Shown here: piece after piece, positions 1-23,647 of the stretch | Position numbering within the stretch: position 1 is the first letter of the stretch | Layout: each line of letters begins with the position of its first letter | Assembly: GCA_022605955.1 (NCBI GenBank) | Contig: JAKCOZ010000015.1 | Location: forward strand, 7,011,287 to 7,075,286 | DNA: 64,000 nt | Origin: Rallus limicola | Lineage: Eukaryota; Chordata; Aves; Gruiformes; Rallidae | Direction of reading: 5' to 3' | Program-made: the position numbers and the translations under genes | The notes under the pieces: generated by a model | Seen by the model: the letters and a program-made list of their open reading frames with translations, nothing else | The model's database searches: none | Told to the model about the DNA's origin: nothing

Positions 1-1744
1 ACCTGGAGCTCCTGCAAAAGGTGAAGGACTTCACAGCATAGATGCTCCCACAACTTCCTCAGTGATGCGTTCCAATGTTACGTGCACCAAGTGCTTAAAC
101 TGCACTTGGAATTTTGAAATATTGCTGGTGTTAGGGGTAGAGCAAACTCCTTGCCAGAGGTCTTTTCTCTTTGCAAGATTAGTGGAAAAATCACGTGTTC
201 CTTCCTTGGGGAGTCTCAGTTCAGTTTCCACTGTTACTTAAATTTCTGGTTAAAATACTTGTGCTGAATTCATACTGAATTCCAGCAAAAGGCTTGTCAT
301 CTTTACCTTTTTATTAATGTCACTCATCAAAAAGCACACATTGTTCTTTATATTATGATTTAATGTCTTGCAAGTGAAGATACTGCACCAACAGACTTAC
401 AACTCTTGAAATTTTATGCCTCCTGTTAGCTACAGATGAGAACTTTTTTGAGAAGTGTGATGAAATAATTTCTGTAATTTCTAAAGTTTCCTGCTGCAGT
501 ACTTTAAAATGAAATTAGGTGAATGTTAGTAACAAGCTAAGATGAGGAAATCCTTAGAAGAAATCAAATCTCTAGCACTAGAAAGGTGCTTTTCTTTCCA
601 GAGTTCTTGAGGAAAACTGAGTTCAGTAAAATGTTCTGCTAAGAGTGAGATGAATTAATATTATATTAGGTAAGAAGATGACCAAGAACCTGTCTTAACT
701 TTTGTTTTCCTTTCTTTGAATGTCCTCTTACCTGGATTTTCACTTACTGCTTTATTACATTTTCAGCTTTGGCTTTTCTCTCTTTGAAATTTTCTGTGTT
801 TCCCCCATGTCATGTTCAGTTTATTTCAATCATAACATAGGTAAGGTATTGGATTTTAGAGTGCTGCTTTCAAGTTTAAAACATAATGTAAGTGAACAGG
901 ATGTGCAGAAATAGATCACTGAAAACACTTAAAAAAATACTTCTGCAGATCTTGCTGAATTTTATTCTAAGGAGAACTTTTGCCCTTTGTGTAGTAGTGG
1001 TTTTGCTCTTGAAATCTTTTGTTCTATTAAAAAACCCTTCAAAATAGCTGTTCAGAAATAGATAGAAACATAAATTGCTATGTGCTTAGTTTTGCTAGTA
1101 CGAAACAGAAAATATTTTAAACACCAATCATGTGTTATCTTCAGTATCACCTGTTTTTCTTTAAAAGCATTTCTCAAAGTTAGAGAAGTGTGTGAGGCTT
1201 CTGTTCTAAGAAAAGCAGATTTACAGCTGTATTTGTAGTGGATCTTATTTTTATGAAATTGGTGTACCATGCCTATTGAAGCTACTGGCCTGGGTTTGCT
1301 TCTCCACTTCTCCAGGGGTAGGTTTTGAAGGGGCTGGTTTGCTGTTTGAGTGAATTAATCAGGTTTTGGGCAGAAGAGAGTGACATGCTTAAAGTAGAAG
1401 GTACTCATTAATCTCCAAGTTAATGTATGGTTCTCTGGGAAGATATCAGTGGCTTGTCTCCTAAAAAGCTTCAAGAATGTAGTTGTCTTCGCCCATTTCC
1501 CATGAGCGTGAGAAGATCTTCATAGTTTTGGCTTTCACACAAATAAACTGTTCTTCAAAGTGGCACATATCTTTCACTAACCTCATCAGCACAAGCACAG
1601 ACCATAAGTGTTTATCAAAGGTAAGTAGTTCAGTGAAGTCCTGGTGCAATCCCTGTCCAGGTGGGAGATCCTTCCTCTCTGGGAGCTATCCCTGTCCCTG
1701 TCTTCCCTTCAGTAACTCTACAGGCAGCAGAGTGGAGGCTCCCT
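1..1744. other. Left flank, no confidently identified gene
   Basis: AT-rich sequence without a gene I recognise. Two stretches stay open unusually long. At 2-240 one plus-strand frame and an overlapping minus-strand frame (31-231, ending in TGA) are both open, but the minus-strand splice acceptor that would be needed near 232 has a poor pyrimidine tract. The second stretch, 1461-1643 minus, is listed separately. Either could be an exon of a gene running off the left edge; neither matches a family I can name. Confidence 0.4.
1461..1643 (-). other. Possible terminal exon of an unidentified minus-strand gene
   Basis: A minus-strand frame reads for about 60 codons from a CAG at 1644-1646 (a possible splice acceptor) to a TAG stop at 1461-1463. 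The peptide has a protein-like composition, rich in Leu, Val, Met, Lys and aromatic residues, with segments such as FDKHLWSVLVLMRLVKDMC and EEQFICVKAKTMKIFSRSW. It lies on the downstream side of a minus-strand start in the CpG island about 260 bp away, so it could be the last exon of a small gene starting there. I do not recognise the family, and a frame this short in AT-rich DNA can stay open by chance. Confidence 0.2.
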
Positions 1745-2135
1745 GGTCTGAAGCGCACACGTATGCGGCGTCTCTTACTGAATTTACGTGGGAAGCTAAG
1801 GGGTAGATGCCTCCCCCGATGGAGACTCCCGCTATTTCTCTCTGGGATTCCTCTGGTGCAGCTGAGGGTTGATGGGCTCGCGACGGGGGGCGCTCTCCGC
1901 CATCTTGGCTTTACCTCAGCCCTGCTAACCGCCGCGCCTCTCCCGGCTGAGGAGCGCTGCTGGGCAGGGGAAGGAAAGGCGACGCTCTCCTGTCTTTTTT
2001 TCTTTTTCTTGTCTTACTTTTTTTCCCTCCACCATCGCAGAAGTAGTAAAATGCAAATCCATGGCTCCCAAGCACTTCTCCAAGGATCAGGATATTTCGT
2101 GTTCTCCAGCTCCGCGGACGGAACTCCAGCTTGGT
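1745..2135. promoter_or_regulatory. CpG island, candidate (possibly bidirectional) promoter
   Basis: About 390 bp with dense CpGs in otherwise CpG-poor DNA. At 1899-1909 lies GCCATCTTGGC, which on the minus strand is CAAGATGGCGG. This is the YY1-type motif often found at the start codon of housekeeping genes with short 5' UTRs. The ATG inside it (first base 1903, minus) opens a 23-codon frame beginning MAESAPRREP and ending at TAG 1832-1834. On the plus strand a pyrimidine-rich tract ends in CAG at about 2040 (acceptor-like). It is followed by short open frames with ATGs near 2051 and 2061 and a consensus donor GGTAAGT just after 2130. This is the look of a gene 5' end, but I cannot identify the gene or choose the strand. 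Confidence 0.45.
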
Positions 2136-2210
2136 AAGTGGCATTATGGGCTTGGCAGACCCTTAAAAAGCCAAAATGCTTTAAAAATTGCAGGCGAGGG
2201 TGTTCATTCA

Positions 2211-5200
2211 TAACTTTAGCTTCCTCCTTCCATGCCCTTTCTTGCTTTCAAACATGTACCTTTTCCTGCCAGCAACTGGGAAATTGTGCCTTAGGAGTTT
2301 GAGAGGAGCTCAGAATTTGGTCTTCTTGAAACCCCTCCCAGCTGCTTAGAAAGATATCTTTACTTCCCTGTTTGGCTGTAAATGGATTTAAAATAATTAG
2401 AAATATGCAGTTTTAGTAAGATCTGTTTAATGTTTAGGGTTTGCTTTATTTAGGGTTCTCTTCAGCAAGAAAGCAACTATGGCAATGGAAGTGATAAAGT
2501 ACTTGGATTTTGTTCCCTAAGTGGATGAATGGGCTGGCAGGGACATAAGTGTTGTACCATGGCCATGCTTTCTCACCTCTGGATTTTCAGAATTTTTCAT
2601 CTCTTTGCCACCTTTTCCTTCTTTAGAAAAAATGATTCTGCATGATGAAAGGAAGGGAGGAATATAAACAAAGTGATTCCCAGAAACATTGTGCTAAACT
2701 TTTACTTTTCCACTGTAAGTTATATTTTGTTCCTGACAGTCAGGTTTGAATCTCAGTTGAGTCAATTTTTCAGAGTAGAACTCCAAGCACAGTATGTGTG
2801 TGGTGGGACCAAGACATCACCCTTGCAATGATTGAATGTAGTTTTGTATGAAGTGCAAATACATTTGAAATTAATGTACATGTTACTTTAGTTTAAATTA
2901 CACTAATTGCACAGGCAGCCAAAAGTATGTCAACCAGCCCAGACCTTTGGTTGACTTGGCTTTCCACATACCCTGTTTTTTGCATGCTGGTTAAGAGGAA
3001 GAATGCCTTGTTCCTATGTCAAGCACAGTGTAGCTAGTTTGTGTGTCCCCCCTGACCCCCCAGGGATTAAAGCAAGATGGAAAAGGTGTCCTGAGTAACA
3101 CAACACATAGGAGACAGTTGATTAAAGGAGGTAGAAATCTCTCTCCTTCAGTGTCGTGGGCAAGAAGCCAGGATTACAGGAGTTTTTCAACAGTGTACTT
3201 GTATATTTGTAACTGGAACAGAAGTGGGTGCTAACAGTATTTACTGTATGGTATCACTGCATATCTTGCACAGTCTGTACTGAAATATCTTGTCTATATG
3301 GGGATGAATTCTTGAGTGATGAAATACATCCTGTTTTCCATGTTCACTGGAACAGCCTGCACATGGAAAGTTTCAGAAAAGAGTGATTCTGTGGTCACTT
3401 CTGTGCATACAATAAGTCAGTACATGCTCAGAATGGTACAGATGGGTATAACGTTGTGTAAAGACAGGAAGGGTTGACCTTGTGTAATTAAGACCACCTG
3501 AGACTCAGCTGGTCTTAATTAAAAGGTCTCCTTGCATTGTGTGCTCCTGAGCCTAAGATCATGCTAAAAGTGCCTTGCATGCGGGTATGCCTTTAACACC
3601 CAGATGGGTTTACTGCAGATGTATCTATACATCTTTCTGAAGCAGTGCCTGTTGTATAGGTAAGAACAAGGAATGGATTTTCAAATGGATTTGGGTCTCA
3701 TGTCTTGTTTTATGGAAGTGTATCTGTAAACATGCTTTCTGGTAGCTTAACAGCTAAGGTCCTGACCAGAGACAGGGAGAAAAAACATCCAGTGAATTTA
3801 GAATGTGTTTTTTTTTAAAAAGGGTATTTTTTTTTGTCAGTTTGCCTCACTGACAAGAGAAGAAAAAGGGTTTGGATGTGTGTAGATCTCCTGTATCCAA
3901 ATTATTCCACATTTCTAGAGAATGCGAGGAAGGGTTCCTAGCAATGTGACTAAGAAGTCCCTTTAAGCTGTTTTTCACATGCACTTAGAATAAGCCAACT
4001 AAACAGTTGTCACAATTGTTCTCCAAAATTAAAGTTATGGAAAGAGACTTGTTAACAGTGCATCTTTTAATTTGCCACAAACAAATTAACAGGCAACAGA
4101 GATCAGAGTAGGGTTTTGGGATAATTTCCCCCACGCCCCCCTCAGCCTTTTATGACTGGTTTAGATGGTTCACATTTTCAGAGGTGCACAAGGGTGTCCT
4201 GGGGAGATTCTGTGCCCCTGTCTTGGTCCCTTGTCAGTCAGGGTTATGTGTTCTGCTTCCCATAAGTTGCTTTGGAAGGTGACCTGGGAAACAGTTGTGA
4301 AAATAGTTAGTTCCATCAATACAGGTGTGGCCTTTCTGCTCAGAAAATGCTGTGAGCCCTTATTGCCAGGGAGACAGGCAGGTTCTGAGGCCCGTACGGG
4401 GTCATGTACGACTAGCTCATCATTGGCCTCTGCTGTGAGAGCACTGATATGTGTTTAAGGCCAGGCATCTTACAGGCTTTAGAAAGAACTCATTGTTATA
4501 TTCCTGGACTGTATTATAATAGTAGTATTACTTACATAAACGAAACCCAGCTTTCTAACTGCTGTTGCATTTTGTCTCATATCACAGCCTTGGATTTCAC
4601 AACTTGCTTTTCCTTTTTTATCTTTGGCAAAGTTTTTTTCCCCACACACAGATTTAGAAACTATATTGTAGATGTGCAGAACACATATAAAGTACATAAA
4701 AAAAAAAAGGTTAATAACTAGAGAGGGTTAAACATGATAACACTTGCATTATTTATCTCTTACACTGATTCTCTACAGCACTGTGCACACCAGTGACATC
4801 TATAGTGACATTCTGAATGTTTCAGTAGTAAAGAGTAAGATGATGATGTAATATATTCAGCCATGCACAGCACTCTAAGGAACCAGCTTTAGAGCCACAC
4901 CATTTAATGGAGAACTACTGATTGCTGCTTTGGTACCTGAGGCTTTTACTGAAGTAGTAGACTGAATACAAGATCAAGTAAACTCAGTGTTTGGCTTGTG
5001 TTGATCAAAAGGGCGGGTTTAAAAACATGTTCAACTCATCTACTGATGGTAGAATTGAAGAGCCAAGCAAAAAGAAAGGGTTGTTGCTTTGTTTAATTAA
5101 CAGCAATTAAATTAAATTAAATCCAGGATCTAAATGTTCCCTTGGGAAGGTACAATCAAACTACATTGTTTACAGTTAATTGTAAGCACTAGAAAAAAAT

Positions 5201-8200
5201 AAGTTACTTGCATTTCTCCAACACTGGGGACTTCATTTTCATTCTTAATCTTCCATTGTGAATTGTGATGTTGGAGAGCTTACTAATTTGAAACAATTTA
5301 ATATGCACACATTGATGTAAGTGATGGGCAGTTGTAGGGATAAGAGGAAGAGAATTAAGTAAATTTTTTTTAATAAAGAATACATTAGATTGTATCTTGT
5401 GTAAAAGCAGAGTACCATACAGCACCGGAGAACATGTATAATGATGTATAATTTCTTAAAATCTTGATTTTTGTTTCTGATAACAAGCCATATCAAGGTA
5501 CATGCATAAAAAATAACAAAAAGAAGTATTGCTTGCCAAATGTTTACTTTAATTAAACCTTTTTAATGATACACAGTACAATGTATCCACTACTTTGCGA
5601 AAATTCACAACAAAAGCAAGTTTCATATGTTTAAAAATATTTTTCATAATAAATCCATAAATAGATGAAGGTAAAGTATAAAAAATTCCTGTAGTATGCA
5701 AGCTTGCTCCCTTGTCTCCTCAAATTCCAAATGATCTAGTCAGTATTGTGATAAGGAAGTTTAAAAGCAAACTAGTTACAGGTGATTAGAAATGTACAGC
5801 CTGCATCTCTTGAAGAAATCTTGAAAAACAGCAACAGATTTGTCTTAGAAAATGCAGAATAATTTTAACACTGTTATCATCCAACCCCCTCAAATAATTC
5901 TGGAATGCAATGAATGAATTCAATGTGAATTAGAGATTTTTTTTTTCTCCCCAACAGTGTCTGAGCCAGACTCGGTTCAATTCTGCCTAGTCTATAGAGT
6001 TGTGGGTTCTCTATGTCAGCTATCAGTGAGGGAGGCACAAAAGAGGGAAAAGCTGGGTGACAGCACTGAGCACAGTCAAAAATCTTACCATGTCTCCTTA
6101 CAGGCTTGCAAAATAGGAATCTTAAACCCCTTACAAATAACTAAGCTCACCTTCTGCTCAGTGTGTATCTCTGTGCCTACGCCTGGCAAGCAGGACAGTG
6201 TCTAATCTCATCCTTTGGCTTCCCTGATCTTGAAATGGTACGTGTACATAGCACCGTTACAATGCTTAACTCTACCTGGTGAAAAACTTCCATTACACCA
6301 CCAAACTGTACTAGCAAAGTTATTCTCCTCACCAGTATTTTCACTCCGCAGAAAATGTATATAACTTTTTGTCAAGTATCAAACTACTTTTCACACTTAC
6401 ACCTTTTATAGGGGGAAAAATACTACTTCAGTACTTAACAGTATTGAAATAGGGAATGAACATGAAAAATACATAATAATCAGATGCTCTACCTTTCACA
6501 AAAGGTTGGGTTTTTTTCTGATCTATTTCCCTTTAGTGCAGAAGCAATTCTATACAAGTTTTGTGCTTTTTTGCAGGGGTAACTAGATGCTTTTGTAGAC
6601 ATTGGTAGGCATCTGTCTGCAGCTTTCATGTCTCAGAAAACTCAGCTGTTAACTCACTTTTCAAAAGTACCTTCAAACTATGATGACAAGTTTGCATGCT
6701 GTGTTCAAAGGACAATCTTTCATACACAAAACCTTTCATCTTCTCTTCATGTACAGGTGTTTAGATGCCCAAAATCACTCCCTCACATCTTCATGTGAAT
6801 CTATTTAGCTCACAATTTATTGCAGAAAAGCAGGGTGTTGATCACGTATCCTAACTGATACTGAAAGACACTGGCTTTTGGAAGTATACAGATTGTCAGT
6901 TAGGTGCCTTAAAAATCCAGTTTCTAAGGATATATACTCTTGTATTTAATGTCTTCCTCTGAAATTATCTGGAGATAATCATCCTTGTGCTGTAAGGGTT
7001 TATTTTATTGACTGAACAATTAGAAATCATTACTAGCTTGCCACAGTCTCAGTCATATGTAAGGTACTTTCTCTAAACTAGAATTTACAGAAGCCTGGAT
7101 CCTTTTAGGTAGCTGTTCCGTTTGAATAGTGTGTACTTCAAGATGCCTGAGTGAGTTTATGGGGGAATTAAGGTTTAAACCCCTAGAGTAGTCAATGATA
7201 AGGTTTATGTTCTTATGAAAGCTTAAAATAGGTGACAACTGTTCTTAGTGTCCTATTCTAGGCTTTAAAATTAAAAGAGCTAAGTGTTGATTTTTTTTAA
7301 AGCTATGTTTATGACTTAATGAAAATAGTTCACTTGTAGTAATTTGGCTGTAACAGCAAATTTTGCACGGGCAAGGTAAGCCCCAGAAGTGGCTAAAACA
7401 GAAGCAGCTTTGTGAAGGTGATGTTACCTCCCTAATACCATACCCTGAGCTACCTACCTACTCAGATGAATGATCACAAAGCTGGACTTGCTTCATTTCA
7501 GAGTAACAGTCTGTTTCATACACGTATTGTGGATATTAAGTAACTGTCACAGAAGCAGGAGATTGGTAGGGAAACATGTACAAAACCCTGCTGGTTATAG
7601 TCTATGTGGTGACCCTTTAGTGCTTTGCAATAGGGTGATTAGTCCTCTTTTCTGTTGAATTTGAGGCTGAAAGAAAGTAGAAATCACTGTCAGCAGTTCA
7701 GTTCGATAATCAAATTGGAAGTTACTCAAATGGAGTCTAAAAGTATTTTGCAAAAGAAACACAGGAAAGGAATTTTTTTTTAATGATGAAGGGAGTATCA
7801 ATGTATTTTTATCAGTGTACAATCGTGGATGTTTTGAAGATTTTCAAATGGTGTCCTTGGGGAAATGGACTTTGTACCTCATAATGGAAAGAACAGGTTC
7901 TAAATACAGCTTTAAGCCAATTTAACAGCTTTCCAAATGTTAAACCATACATAACAGCTCTCCGAATGTTACCATACACTTAACTAGTTTAGCAGTCCAC
8001 TCTAGTTCAGTATTAGACAGTGGTAAAATTTCTGCTGTACAGAAACTGAACAGCAAAATATTTAACTATTTGTGTTATGTATTGTTTGATCTCTGGGAAG
8101 GAAAGTATGTTCTTTGAACTGAATAAGGATTGATTAAGCCTAATACATTTAATTGTACCAAACAGAAAATTTTCCCTGACTGTTACCTAGGCTTCACTTT

Positions 8201-11200
8201 CTCCTTCTTGTGAAGTTACTGTTCACTTGTTTTCCACTTGGTGCTGACTCATATGGAAAAACAAAGCAATTGTTGACATGGTCTGTCTTCAGTGATGCCT
8301 AAATTTACAAATGAAATAGAGGTAACTGCTTTTATCAGAATTCAAGTAATAGAAAGCTGTGTTTAAAAAAAGCCACAGTAAAAAAAAAAAAGACCACCTT
8401 TTTGTGCCCCAAAGAATACTTTCTAAAATACACTTTAACACTTTTCAGTCATATTAAAAAAAAAAGCTACAACCAGGATAGGACAGTATGCTGGCTAACC
8501 TCTGGCAACAATTCTGTGGACAGCAAACATACATCTGGGTTGGTTGGTTTGTTTAGATTTTGTAACTCTGCTCTTTTCCATGTAAACTAAAATTAAATGA
8601 TAAAAAAGATGCAGAGGGCTAAACTGGGGCTGGAAATCAGAGCATCTAGTTGTGCAATAATTTAGGTGTTGGGTTTTTTCCTAAAGTACACAGTGGGGAT
8701 TGCAACTAAATGCTTCCATCTGAGATTTTTTCCTGCTTCCAATAGGTTCAACTGAATGCAGTTCAATAGAGTTCAATCTAATGTTACCTGGTTGGTAAAA
8801 TCTAAGATGCCTAGGAGGCTGGGTCTCTAACTGAAATCTCAGTGGGATGATCAACACCAAATGATACTACAGAGACAGTATTGCATACATCTATTAATTT
8901 TTTCTTATAGTTTGGGAAAGAATTGCCAAATCTGAGAAGAGCCAAATTAGAAAGGACTCTTCTCTGTGACTTTTAAGTCCCTGTACCTCATACAACTGTA
9001 CTGAACTGTCACTGTTAATGTACATGGATTAACAATGAGGCATCTTATTGCCAAATTTATAAATGTAAAATGCCTTTTAGTTGATGAAACAATCTCTTAT
9101 CTTTTGAGAAAGAATAATTAAGTGGTTAAGGTAATTAGCCTAAACTTTGGGATTAATTTCCTTTCAGTTCCACCCAGAACTACACCTGTCCTTGTCCTTA
9201 ACTGCCTCACTTCCTATACACAGGGGTGGGGACACAAGGTATGTGGTCGTCATCAGTTCCTGGGGCAAAAGGAGTCATGTAAGACCTACCTCTCACAAAA
9301 AGTATATATTCATTCCAGTTTCCTTAGATTTCTCTTTTCCTGGGTGCACACTCTGCCTGTAACCCGGTTTCTTTCTGTGAAGTCTCCACAGAGAATGACT
9401 GATGGGTTTAACTGAGCACTCTCCATACTTTGAAGATACCAAAAGCATCTCACTTCACTTTCTTTCAGCTCATTCTTTACACACAATAATGCAGTAGGGT
9501 AAAATTTAATGGTCTGCTAATATAGAAAAATTTTGGATTCAGGATAAACAATTTCTATTAATAATATATATAAATTAATCTTGATTTTAAAAGACTATCA
9601 TTGTAACATTGAGCAAAGCAATCCTCTGAAGAGAAACAAATAATGTTATTTACCTTCCAGTTCCTTCAGGATTGGAATGAGGTGAAAACCATTCAAATGG
9701 TCAGCTGGCTAGGACTGAGATTAAGAGGTGAATATCATAGTGGGACAATATATAGTGGGGGAAACCAAGAAAGGACTTCAAGGGTGTTACTGTGTGAGTG
9801 TACACGGTGTAGTGTGCTACTGCAGTAACGTATGTATATTGCACATGACCATCAGCTCTATTCTTCAAATAAATAGGATCTTTTTTTAAGGACAAAGAAA
9901 AAAACTGAGCAAGAGCTCCACTCTTCATGAAGTTCCTAGAATGTGCAGGTTTCTGGGCTGACATTTCTTTGGTATTATATTTACATAGGTTTAAATATTT
10001 CTACAAGTTCCATCCATGATGATAGCCTAGATGAGTAAGTGGAGATAAAATTAGCTTAAAACAAAATCAATACAAAGGATAAAAATGCCCACACTCCTGG
10101 GAACCACATTCTGCTGATCATTTCATTTCAGTATTTGCTTCTGCATACCATGCCTCAGCATTACAAGGCAGGGATCAATGTTCCCTTCTGTGTTTTCGTA
10201 ATATTTTGCACAGTTTGGGTACTGCCAAAAAGAAATGATAAATGCTAATGCAAATATGCAGTCAGCCAAGGAGGTCTGCTTAAAAGCAATTACTGCACCA
10301 TAGTCCTGTTAATGTTCAACTGCCAGTAAACAGGTTTCTTGGCAAATGTTTATGCTGTGAACTCTGATCGTGCCCTACTGAATTATTCCCTTGATGTACA
10401 TCAGTACACATTTGTAACCTAAGATTTGACACTGAGGATTTTACCCATAAATCTCAGTTTTATTGCCACTCACTCTCTTCATCCATGTATCCTTTTGGTT
10501 TCAATAGGATTAATGGAATTACACAACAGGACTGTCTTCCCATTACTCAAAAGTGCATAGTTAAGTCTCTGAATTACGGATTTAATGAAAATCTTCACAA
10601 TGAAAGTGAAAGGCTCTAAGTTAAGTTTACTGTTTAATTTATTTCTGGTCAAGAAGCTATCAGTCTAGTGAGTATTGTGCTATTACTAACAGACAAAGAA
10701 AGAGTTTGATAACTGAAATAGCCTTTTACTACTGACAGCCCAAGCACTGTCATTTGTTATCTGCTACTAACCTGAAAAAAGAAAGCAGGTCTTCAGTCTC
10801 TTTGTTCCCTTTTGTTCACTAAGGTAGGGCATGCAAACTTGTATTACACTTGTTACAACACTGAAGTGCCAAGAGTTAGAAGACAAAGCTGAGTTAAAGC
10901 CACAATCTTACTTTTCTACAGCACAATGAAATCTAATCCAAATTGGTGCCTTCATTTGAAAACACAGTGAACAAGCCACTGGTGCCATGTTCCGTGTTTT
11001 CTGACTGAAACAGGCTAACCTGCAGACAGAGCCTCAACCTTCAAAACTAGCTTAAGAGATAGGGGAAATTGTGAAGAAGAGCATAGTGCTTGGTTTGTTC
11101 TACTTGTTTACTAAACAGACCTCAAAACTAAGGAACTGGATCAATAATTCCTCATATCTCTATGCACTGTTAAAAACACAATCATTCACTGCACTGGAAG

Positions 11201-13550
11201 CAGGACTTAGGTTCATTTTGCATCCTGCTCCAGTTTTAAGCTGAGTTACAATGTAAACTACTGATTTCAATCAGAGTAGTAGCAATACTGTTCTTAAATG
11301 TGTCTGAATTTTTATTAGCATGGTTCAAATAATTTGGCACTAATCCTGAAAATAGTGGGAGGCTGAGCTTATCTGAGGGTCCATGTTCAAACATGCAGAA
11401 CTGCAGGACTAGCCTACAGATGTAAACTATACATCATGACATCAAGTCAAATGCTTGCTAGTATTCTGTTTCTTAAGGACCATCTCACCAGGAGGAAAAA
11501 CAGTCATCAGGACTGAGCTTTAGCTTGGACCATCTTTATAGTTTCTCCTGAGAGTGGAATACAGGGTTTGCTAGTCACTAACAATGAAGTTTGGGCAATT
11601 CTCTTTTCCAGTGTCTAGCGTCTAGCTACTGCTGGACACATACTGCTGGTTATCTCTGGATGTAGGAGAGCTAGGAATGTCTTGGAAAACTATCCAAAAA
11701 TCCTGTTAAGCTTAACCTGCCCTTCCATAAAAAACATTAGAATTGTGAAAGCTATACTAATGGAAAAATTTAAGGCCCTTTCTCTCTTATAAAACTTTAA
11801 ACCTAAAACCTTAGATTAGAAGTAGACAGGCTACAAAGCATACATAAATCCTCAATTATCTACCTCATAGCTTAAAAAAACCAGAAAGACCACAGAATGG
11901 TTTAATGTTTTCTGTAGGAAGATGAATAGTATTGAAATGAGGATCCATTAGCCCTTTCTTAAATCTTCCTGATTTTCATTATAATGGATATGTTGAATGG
12001 CTAAAAACTGGTGTAGCACTAGTAGCAAGCCAATCCACCTCCTTTTTGATTAGGATTTTCAGAAAGGACAAATGACTTTACGTGTCTGCCTTCTGAAAAT
12101 GAGCTGCTTCAAATATCAAGACTGCAGAAATCACTTGTCACCTCTGAACACCTTTGTTTTAAGTGCAGAATTAAAAATAATCCTGCATCTGCTCCCTTTG
12201 AAAACTCAGTTTTGTAAGGTGCTTCAAAGTGTGAATCCAGAGAGGACTGCTGCCATCAGTACTTCAGCTGCATCTGCAACATGTAATAGAGAGCTGAATC
12301 TGAAAGACAACTCTATGTAGTTGAATTATGAAACCTACTTTACTTAGCAATGTAGACTTTTGTTCAGCAGTGAGAGATTTTTTCTGTTGAGTGTTTTCAA
12401 GAAACAAAAAGCAATTGTTAACTTGTGATAGGGCAAGGGAAGCAGTCAAGCAGGAATCACTTGAGATGATGGTTTCTTACTACCAAGAGGTGCAATGCAT
12501 GCAATTTTCAGCTATTCTGAGGTCATCTTTCACAGTATATATCCAGATTGTATTTAAAGAGATGTTTTAAAAAACCCCAACAAAACCCAAACCCAAACTT
12601 CACTTATGCCACTTAAGCAATAAACACTCCAGTAACGTAACGTCAAATATATGTCCAGAATTAACCCTGCATATGACCACTGGGCACAAGGCAAGAGATC
12701 ATGGCTACCAGTCAGTTCAAGGTTTCTCCAGTTCTTGTTTCCAGTGCTGCAAGTCTTGAGTTATGGAATGAAATCAAAAGACCTGAGGGAAAAACCTCAA
12801 TGATGCTCACTTGGAAAAGGGAGCTGTCACTGTGCAAACAAAAACCAAATGAAATGCATCTACCCTTTCTCCTCAAGGCTGTATTTAAAATAACTACAGC
12901 AGTCCAATCATGCTTGATGTGATATTGCTCAGGCTGAGTTGCTTTCTGTTAAAATAACTTAAAAAATTATTATAAAACCTGAGAGAAGGCTTTCCCACCT
13001 GGGCCTGTTCCTATACTAACTATCCACACATCCCAAGACAGCCAACTGCTATTTGGTCCTGTAATCAAAATATTGGGTATTCCAACTTTTAAAGTACCTT
13101 TATCAAAGACACTGTCACTTTCTGGTCATTGGAGGAGTGCTGAGGATTTAAGGAGACATTGTCAAGACTGCCTGTTTCAAAAGTGACCTCCTTTGCCAAG
13201 TCCCATGCTAAATGCTGCAGAACTTTAGGTCTCTTCCCCAACTGTCTGTCTCCCCACCCCACATCACAAGTTCAGAGTTGTTACCTCTGCTTTTCTAACT
13301 TGTCTGTAGGTTACAGAAAAGAAAATGGTGGGGACAAATGTTGAGTAAGTTTTTTATAGGGCTTGACTTTTAGGACTACCTCTCAAGAGTCCCTTTTAAA
13401 AAATAAGACACTGAAGCAAACAGGATTGTGTCTAACTTCTACAAAATTGCTGGTTTCACAGGAGGAGAGAATATGGCTACCGTGCTACTCAGCATTAGGG
13501 TGAAGCACCATCTAAATTCCAGTAAAGTTAGGGATATCACCTAGCTCATA
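2211..13550. other. 11-kb stretch with no recognised coding exon; probably includes RAB43 3' UTR
   Basis: Open frames here are short and have no family resemblance I can see. RAB43 is transcribed leftward into this interval, so its 3' UTR must occupy the right-hand part. Minus-strand AATAAA signals (TTTATT on the plus strand) occur at 11311-11316 and 10638-10643, giving 3' UTRs of about 2.2 or 2.9 kb. Which is used cannot be decided from sequence alone. The only structured element noticed is the hairpin at 3485-3521. Confidence 0.5.
3485..3521. repeat. Near-perfect inverted repeat (hairpin)
   Basis: Two 18-nt arms, 3485-3502 and 3504-3521, are reverse complements at 17 of 18 positions, separated by a single A. 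The left arm begins TAATTAAGACCA and the right arm ends TGGTCTTAATTA. The only mismatch is C3497 against C3509. A cruciform or an RNA hairpin is possible. It could be the remnant of a palindromic DNA transposon end; no flanking terminal repeats were recognised. Confidence 0.6.
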
Positions 13551-23647
<10,097 letters not shown>

